A stretch of DNA of 8,426 nucleotides from the NCBI GenBank assembly GCA_002440975.1, contig DJWN01000106.1:1-8426 (forward strand). Direction: 5' to 3'. Source of the stretch: Bacteroidales bacterium UBA6229 (lineage in GTDB: Bacteria > Bacteroidota > Bacteroidia > Bacteroidales > F082). Below the pieces are notes generated by a model, which worked only from the letters and a program-made list of their open reading frames with translations, was not told the origin of the DNA and made no database searches. The position numbers were made by a program, and so were the translations under genes. Position 1 is the first letter of the stretch. Each line of letters opens with the position of its first letter. This document shows positions 4,078 to 8,426 of the stretch, piece after piece.

Positions 4078-4098
4078 TATATGCAGTGAGAACCTGAA

Positions 4099-4335
4099 TT
4101 AATCCTCCAATTCTTCTTTTTGCGATTGCCAGTATTGATAAACCTTGCGTCCGCCATAGGCAGCACCCAGGCTAAGTAGTAAGGCAATGCCGGAGCCAAT
4201 GGGAGCACCGCCACCCACTGGGCCACCGCCTGCATTAGGATCTTCGGGAGGTGGAGGCGGGCCTTGCGCCAGCATGGCTGTACTTGTAAGAATTAACATT
4301 GTGACTAAACTGAGTTGAGCTATTATCTTTTTCAT
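4099..4335 (-). CDS. Small PID-CTERM-like surface protein, 78 residues
   Basis: The product has four parts: a signal peptide (residues 1-24, MKKIIAQLSL ... TAMLAQ), a stretch of five prolines followed by an acidic, glycine-rich linker (PPPPPEDPNAGGGPVGGG), a PIGSG motif at 45-49 leading into a short hydrophobic segment (IALLLSLGAAY), and a basic cluster GGRKVYQYW with an acidic tail. This matches the PID-CTERM protein-sorting layout found in Bacteroidota, which usually reads PIDGG before the membrane segment and GAKK after it; here the aspartate is glycine. The function of such proteins is not established; they may be processed or anchored like other C-terminal sorting tails. The gene begins 12 bases after the stop codon of the large T9SS protein, so the two are co-transcribed and may act together at the cell surface. 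A terminator follows. Confidence 0.75.
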   Translation of the reverse strand: MKKIIAQLSLVTMLILTSTAMLAQGPPPPPEDPNAGGGPVGGGAPIGSGIALLLSLGAAYGGRKVYQYWQSQKEELED

Positions 4336-4347
4336 GGTTAAAATAGT

Positions 4348-7300
4348 TTAGCGGATGAATATTTTTTGTGTCTGAACCAGTTTTTCGTTTTGGATACGAA
4401 CCAGCATGATGCCTTTGTAATCCGGGATCGACAGGATCATCGGTTTTTGTGCTTGTTTGTCAACCGATTGGATTAATCTGCCACTTAAATCGAAGAGCTC
4501 AATTTGCAGCGATCCTTCTGTCAGCTTATCAGTTGGAAGTATATATAGCTGGTTTTCATTTGTCCACACTTTGAAGTGATTTTCTGAAGCCTGTAGATCC
4601 TGTACGCTTGTCACTCCCATAAAGTGTAGATTAAAACGCAGGGGGTCATTTTCAACTTCATGGCTGAATGTATAATGACCAGTTTCGCGGATATTGATCA
4701 TTTGATCTGTAAGTAAATCCTCCAGATAGATATCTACTTCAGGTTCAAAGGTCTCGAGGTATTCAAAACTCATGACGGCCTCACCGGAAGCATTAAGCTC
4801 AAATGATAAGGGAACGATCACGGTTTCCTGACTGGTAGCCAGCGTATTGATCGAAAGATCCCTGTTGTCAGTTGAATGGGTGTAAAGTTGAGGCGCTCCG
4901 CTAAAGCCTTTCAGCTTACTGGCATCATCAAAGCCGTTGTAGGTGTTCTCGGCCTGCTGGCGGAATCGGATAAAGGTGGCGTCGGAAGAGCTGTTGGCTG
5001 AAACGGCTATCTTAAGCAGGTCTTTTGCCAATTCACCTCCTGATTTATAAAACCCGTTACCCTGATTATGGGTGCGATGTGCATTGGTGAAGGTGAGCGA
5101 AGGATCGGCACTGGCGGCTTCGACAAACACTGCTTGCCCAACGGGTATGTACTGTTGTCCAAGACCTGCTCCGTCATTGTAGGATTCGTAATTGCCCGTA
5201 TTGCTGTTAAACAGCCAGATAGTAGGATTTAATCCTGTACCTGTCAGATCAATTGCTTCCCAGTCGATGGCCGAAGGGTAGGGGTTCGGGATTAGTTTTA
5301 CATTACCGGCATCGATGTTTTCGGCGGCAACAGTAAAATCGCCATTATTCATTGTTCCGGTGAAAATAAATTTATCGCTTTCATCGGCTACATAAGAAAG
5401 GAATCCTTTTTGGTTGTCGAGATTCTCTGTGAGACTGGTGATGCCAAGCCATGAATCTTCATTAGTTTGATTGGGAACAAAATGCCAGAGGTAGCTTCCG
5501 GTGAATACATCACCTGCCTGAATACCGTCGGCCAATGGAATAGAAATCAAGTGGTATTTGTAAATACTTGTGCCTCCACCTGCATTTTCTCCGCCGGTTA
5601 CATAGCGCTCGATTGTAAAAGGAACATTATCTGTATTATGGATAAGAGAACCAGTGCCACTTGCGTCACTATGGACATAAAGACCAGAATTTCCAGCATT
5701 GTTTGTAAGTGTTCCCGTTACGGAGAGCTGACCACTAGCTCCAATGTTTAGTGTTGCACCTGAATTGATGGTGAGCGATTGAATAGTAGATGCACTTTGC
5801 AATAAGGGATCATTTGTTCCACTATTTATTATGACATCTGAAGCTGTTCCTGGTAAACCATTCGACCAGTTGTTTGGATCGTTCCACTCGCTAGAACTGG
5901 CATCTGCCATCCAGTTAGTTGTGGCTTCACCTTCAAATGTAGTCCACTTGAAATTATCAATCATAATCCTTTCAGTTGAACCGTTGGCAATGAATCTGAT
6001 CATGATGTTACTAGCAGTGTGGTTTATCGTACCTGAAAAGGTTTTCCAATCGGAACTATTGTCTAGACTAGTGTTATTGATGTTGGTTACATTTGACCAG
6101 TTATTTCCACCGTCAACCGAATAATCCAGATTGTAATCCGGACTTGGACTGCCATCCCACCGTCGAACATCTACTTCAAAAATACCTACACCACCAGATG
6201 CAATTGTTATTGTCCATTCCACATCAGTTGTATTAGACAGCCTCCAGGAGTAAGAGCCAAAAGCACCAGGAGAACCATCCTGAGTTGAAGTTGTATTTCT
6301 CAAAGCAGGCCCTCCAGTAGAAGAAAATACACCATCAACATAAGTATGATCAGTAGCATAACTTGAAATAATAGCCGAACCTGCTGTCCAATTGTCAACA
6401 TCATCAAAATCCACAACAATAAAATCAACGCCTTCTAAAGTTGTTGCATCATCCTGTGGTGCTCCATCTGTTTTGTAATTTACAGTAGTTTCCAAGCCGT
6501 TGTAGGGGAATATTTTAAAATAATAAGTGGTTTCAGCATTCAGTCCTGTAAATTGGTGACTTTGAATACCTGATGCTACATTATGAATCAGAACTCCGTT
6601 GGCTTCAGGTGTGCCATCAACGGGAGCAACAATTGAAGCATAACCAACATCACTTCCTTTGATCAGATAGCCATCAGCTGCAGGCACAGCATCAATCCAG
6701 GATAAGGTAATTTCTGAGCTGGAGTTTGCAGTAGCCAGGAAGTCAGTTGGGTGGTTGGTGGGCTCAGACGCTGATTGATCTTCATAGATTAAAATGTCAT
6801 CTATCCGCCAACTCGTTGGGTTATCAGTTGAATAATACTTAAAAGCTAAATATACATTTTCGCCAACAATTGCCGAAAGGTCAATTATTCCTGAAGGTGT
6901 TTCAATTTCAGTGCTTCCAACAGATCCGGCAGCAGGTTGATCAAAAGACAATTCATTCCATGTATAGCTTGTAGGATCTCCTAATCCTGGATAATCTGAT
7001 GAGTAAAATAATTTCAGGTAATTATTTGCATCAATTGTTCCATATTTGGCAAAATTGGTAAATGTCATTACTTCATCCGAATAAGCATTAAAATCAATGC
7101 CAGGCATTACCAGCCAATGCTCCTCTGGGTTTTCACCGCTGAAACCATTAGCTTGTGCACCGCCTGTAACTATTGCCCAGGGTTTGGATCCGGCTACGGT
7201 ATAAGTGTAAGTGTCACCAAAACCTGAAGAAAAATCTTCGCTGTAAGGCAAAGTTGTCGTATTAGGTTCGACTACACTTCCACTTAAACTAACTGTTTTG

Positions 7301-8157
7301 TTGGTAGCATCCGTTGAGGTACATGTAATATCCTCGTCATAAGTACCGGCTGTTAAACCAGCTTCAAGTCGCACATAGATTGTTGTACTACTTACGGTAC
7401 CTCCCGATTGTGTCAGTGTAATGGCATTACCGGCAAAATTACTACCCGAAGTTTCGGAAATTTCATAATTTGTTGGTGGTGTTATTACTATGTCAGCTGA
7501 TAGATCACTCCCTTCAATTGTGAATAATTGCTCAGCTGACGGGCCGTTGCCAACGAGGTAGATGAAACCGGTGAGAGAGGATGGGGAAACTGTGATTGAA
7601 GGAGATGGACTTCCTGTATAGTCAGTTAATAATAAGTCATCTATATTCAGTCTCTTATTTGAACTAGCTCCACCTGAAACGTGAATAATTCTAATTCTTA
7701 CATTACCTAATATGTTCACTGTTTCTGAAAATTCTTGAACTATATCATTTGCAGGTGCTGTAAAGTCAGACCCCACCTGAGACCAGGAGCCACCTTCATT
7801 GGTAGAATATTCAACTTTCCATGTAACTTGAGAATCTGTTCCATATCTTCGGTATTTGAAGCTTATGGTTCCAATACCATTGCCTTTATTGCTTGTCATA
7901 GTCATATGAGATGTGCTATAACCTCTAAGCCTTGCAGACCGAACACCATTGTACCAGTCAGCATCTAATGGCGAAGTAGGAATAATAACTTGCACACCAG
8001 TCCAAGTTATTCCATTTAAATCATGATCTGTGAAGCCGTATGAAGATCCACTAGTTGCATCGCTAGCTCCATCAAAATTTATAGCGTATTGTCCCCAACC
8101 CGCACTACTCAGCAGCACCAGGCCAAAGGCCATTAAAAACGTAAAGATTTTTTTCAT
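4348..8157 (-). CDS. Multidomain secreted surface protein with T9SS sorting domain
   Basis: I start the gene at ATG 8155-8157, which gives 1269 residues and opens with a typical signal peptide (MKKIFTFLMAFG, cleavage near GWGQ at 20-23); 18 further in-frame codons upstream precede the signal peptide and overlap the promoter. Approximate layout: beta jelly-roll 24-180 (ends RLNIDDLLLTDY); Ig-like domain 187-295; choice-of-anchor J / cleaved-adhesin-like domain 302-460 (SEDFSSGF ... WLVMPGIDF ... WRIDDILIYED); fibronectin type III domain 466-573; second jelly-roll 578-742 (ends MIDNFKW); a beta-helix-like segment 747-850 opening SSSEWNDPNNWSNGLP; a region 852-1182 found in other T9SS cargo; and a type A T9SS sorting domain 1195-1269 ending TQKIFIR. 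No catalytic motif is visible, so it is probably an adhesin or carbohydrate- or surface-binding protein. It is followed by the PID-CTERM-like gene. Confidence 0.88.
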   Translation of the reverse strand: MKKIFTFLMAFGLVLLSSAGWGQYAINFDGASDATSGSSYGFTDHDLNGITWTGVQVIIPTSPLDADWYNGVRSARLRGYSTSHMTMTSNKGNGIGTISFKYRRYGTDSQVTWKVEYSTNEGGSWSQVGSDFTAPANDIVQEFSETVNILGNVRIRIIHVSGGASSNKRLNIDDLLLTDYTGSPSPSITVSPSSLTGFIYLVGNGPSAEQLFTIEGSDLSADIVITPPTNYEISETSGSNFAGNAITLTQSGGTVSSTTIYVRLEAGLTAGTYDEDITCTSTDATNKTVSLSGSVVEPNTTTLPYSEDFSSGFGDTYTYTVAGSKPWAIVTGGAQANGFSGENPEEHWLVMPGIDFNAYSDEVMTFTNFAKYGTIDANNYLKLFYSSDYPGLGDPTSYTWNELSFDQPAAGSVGSTEIETPSGIIDLSAIVGENVYLAFKYYSTDNPTSWRIDDILIYEDQSASEPTNHPTDFLATANSSSEITLSWIDAVPAADGYLIKGSDVGYASIVAPVDGTPEANGVLIHNVASGIQSHQFTGLNAETTYYFKIFPYNGLETTVNYKTDGAPQDDATTLEGVDFIVVDFDDVDNWTAGSAIISSYATDHTYVDGVFSSTGGPALRNTTSTQDGSPGAFGSYSWRLSNTTDVEWTITIASGGVGIFEVDVRRWDGSPSPDYNLDYSVDGGNNWSNVTNINNTSLDNSSDWKTFSGTINHTASNIMIRFIANGSTERIMIDNFKWTTFEGEATTNWMADASSSEWNDPNNWSNGLPGTASDVIINSGTNDPLLQSASTIQSLTINSGATLNIGASGQLSVTGTLTNNAGNSGLYVHSDASGTGSLIHNTDNVPFTIERYVTGGENAGGGTSIYKYHLISIPLADGIQAGDVFTGSYLWHFVPNQTNEDSWLGITSLTENLDNQKGFLSYVADESDKFIFTGTMNNGDFTVAAENIDAGNVKLIPNPYPSAIDWEAIDLTGTGLNPTIWLFNSNTGNYESYNDGAGLGQQYIPVGQAVFVEAASADPSLTFTNAHRTHNQGNGFYKSGGELAKDLLKIAVSANSSSDATFIRFRQQAENTYNGFDDASKLKGFSGAPQLYTHSTDNRDLSINTLATSQETVIVPLSFELNASGEAVMSFEYLETFEPEVDIYLEDLLTDQMINIRETGHYTFSHEVENDPLRFNLHFMGVTSVQDLQASENHFKVWTNENQLYILPTDKLTEGSLQIELFDLSGRLIQSVDKQAQKPMILSIPDYKGIMLVRIQNEKLVQTQKIFIR

Positions 8158-8198
8158 AGCGCAATTATTTTTGTGAATTGTAGATTTTGTTCTGCCTA

Positions 8199-8229
8199 CA
8201 AATGTAAGCAATTGTGTTTTATTAAAAAA
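8199..8229 (-). promoter_or_regulatory. Promoter of the surface-protein operon
   Basis: On the minus strand TACATTTG (8206-8199) is a full match to the TAnnTTTG -7 box. A -33 CTTT (8230-8227) lies 20 bases upstream but lacks the final G. Transcription would start near 8193, about 35 bases before the chosen ATG, which supports starting the protein at 8157. The T run of the upstream terminator doubles as the -33 region. Confidence 0.6.
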
Positions 8230-8246
8230 GTCCTTTAAGTTAAAGG
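8222..8246 (-). terminator. Weak intrinsic terminator after the upstream gene
   Basis: On the minus strand CCTTTAA and TTAAAGG (8246-8240 and 8238-8232) form a near-perfect palindrome, realistically a five-pair stem with a five-base loop, followed by ACTTTTTT. The stem is short and AT-rich, so stopping may be incomplete. It lies about 85 bases after the stop codon of the cut gene. Confidence 0.5.
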
Positions 8247-8330
8247 TATTTTAAGGAATTATTTCGGGAAGCTTAGGTGTCAGCTGTGCTTTCCTAAATT
8301 TTTGTCTGCACTGAAATACACGAAAAGTGA

Positions 8331-8426
8331 TTAGGGTGCCTGTAGGCTGATTTGCAGCACCTCTCCATCGGTTTTGTAGTCGATGCCGGTTTCGCTGCCT
8401 GTGTAGCCCCACATTTTGAAATAATA
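8331..8426 (-). CDS. C-terminal end of a protein with a fibronectin-III-like tail (partial)
   Basis: The minus-strand frame is open from the window edge to TAA at 8331-8333, giving 31 residues: it begins YYFKMWGYTGSETGIDYKTD and ends LQISLQAP. The block YYFKxxxYxGxETxxxYKTDG also occurs in the fibronectin type III domain of the neighbouring large protein (YYFKIFPYNGLETTVNYKTD, about residues 545-564), so this is probably the last strand pair of the same kind of domain. No T9SS sorting domain follows; the protein simply ends, unlike its neighbour. The remainder lies beyond the window. It is followed by a weak terminator, so it is probably a separate transcript from the T9SS gene. Confidence 0.7.
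   Translation of the reverse strand, partial: YYFKMWGYTGSETGIDYKTDGEVLQISLQAP

Larger units (their letters stand above)
3732..4098. other. Repeat-filled intergenic region between convergent genes
   Basis: No gene was found in these 367 bases. They begin with five GTT units in tandem (3733-3747), then hold two blocks of degenerate seven-base repeats, a ten-base tandem repeat (AGCGATGCCC at 3873-3882 and 3883-3892), a palindromic intergenic repeat at 3890-3924, and the terminator of the minus-strand operon at 4047-4072. The region separates the plus-strand 309-residue gene from the minus-strand surface-protein operon. Confidence 0.6.

Overview
The window looks like chromosomal DNA from a free-living or environmental member of the Bacteroidota. 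Four things point there: promoters of the TTTG / TAnnTTTG type used by the Bacteroidota primary sigma factor, genes without Shine-Dalgarno sequences, a large secreted protein ending in a type IX secretion (T9SS) sorting domain, and a small Pro/Gly-rich protein with a PID-CTERM-like tail. The genus cannot be named from the sequence.

Left part (1-1810): one tiny membrane-protein gene (40-165) is followed by about 1.6 kb with almost no conventional genes but many regulatory and RNA-like structures. Two promoter copies sharing an extended sequence (259-293, 496-530) each lead into a segment closed by a stem (301-361, 540-598). A truncated, Mu gpG-like phage morphogenesis gene lies at 638-901 on the minus strand. 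Then come four diverged copies of one small structured element, each behind a TACTTTTG -7 box: two on the plus strand (about 954-1031 and 1274-1352), two on the minus strand (about 1524-1612 and 1674-1734). Each has a core with an invariant CTGCG, in three copies the loop of a short hairpin whose stem sequence differs but still pairs, followed by a linker and a second hairpin. This is the best candidate for something undescribed: a small-RNA family in a convergent +,+,-,- cluster beside a prophage scrap.

Middle part (1810-4098): a SnoaL/NTF2-fold gene (1810-2169), a 580-base non-coding leader with a GC-rich hairpin, then a 309-residue protein (2750-3679) that joins a helical N-terminal domain to a carboxypeptidase-regulatory-like beta domain without a signal peptide. 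It ends in a clear intrinsic terminator. The gap up to 4098 is filled with heptanucleotide repeats and a palindromic intergenic repeat.

Right part (4099-8426): a minus-strand surface-protein operon. A 1269-residue multidomain T9SS cargo protein (4348-8157) is followed after 12 bases by the 78-residue PID-CTERM-like protein (4099-4335), and both end at a terminator at 4047-4072. Upstream, the window cuts the C-terminus of another minus-strand protein (8331-8426) whose last residues resemble the fibronectin type III repeat inside the large protein, suggesting related surface proteins side by side.
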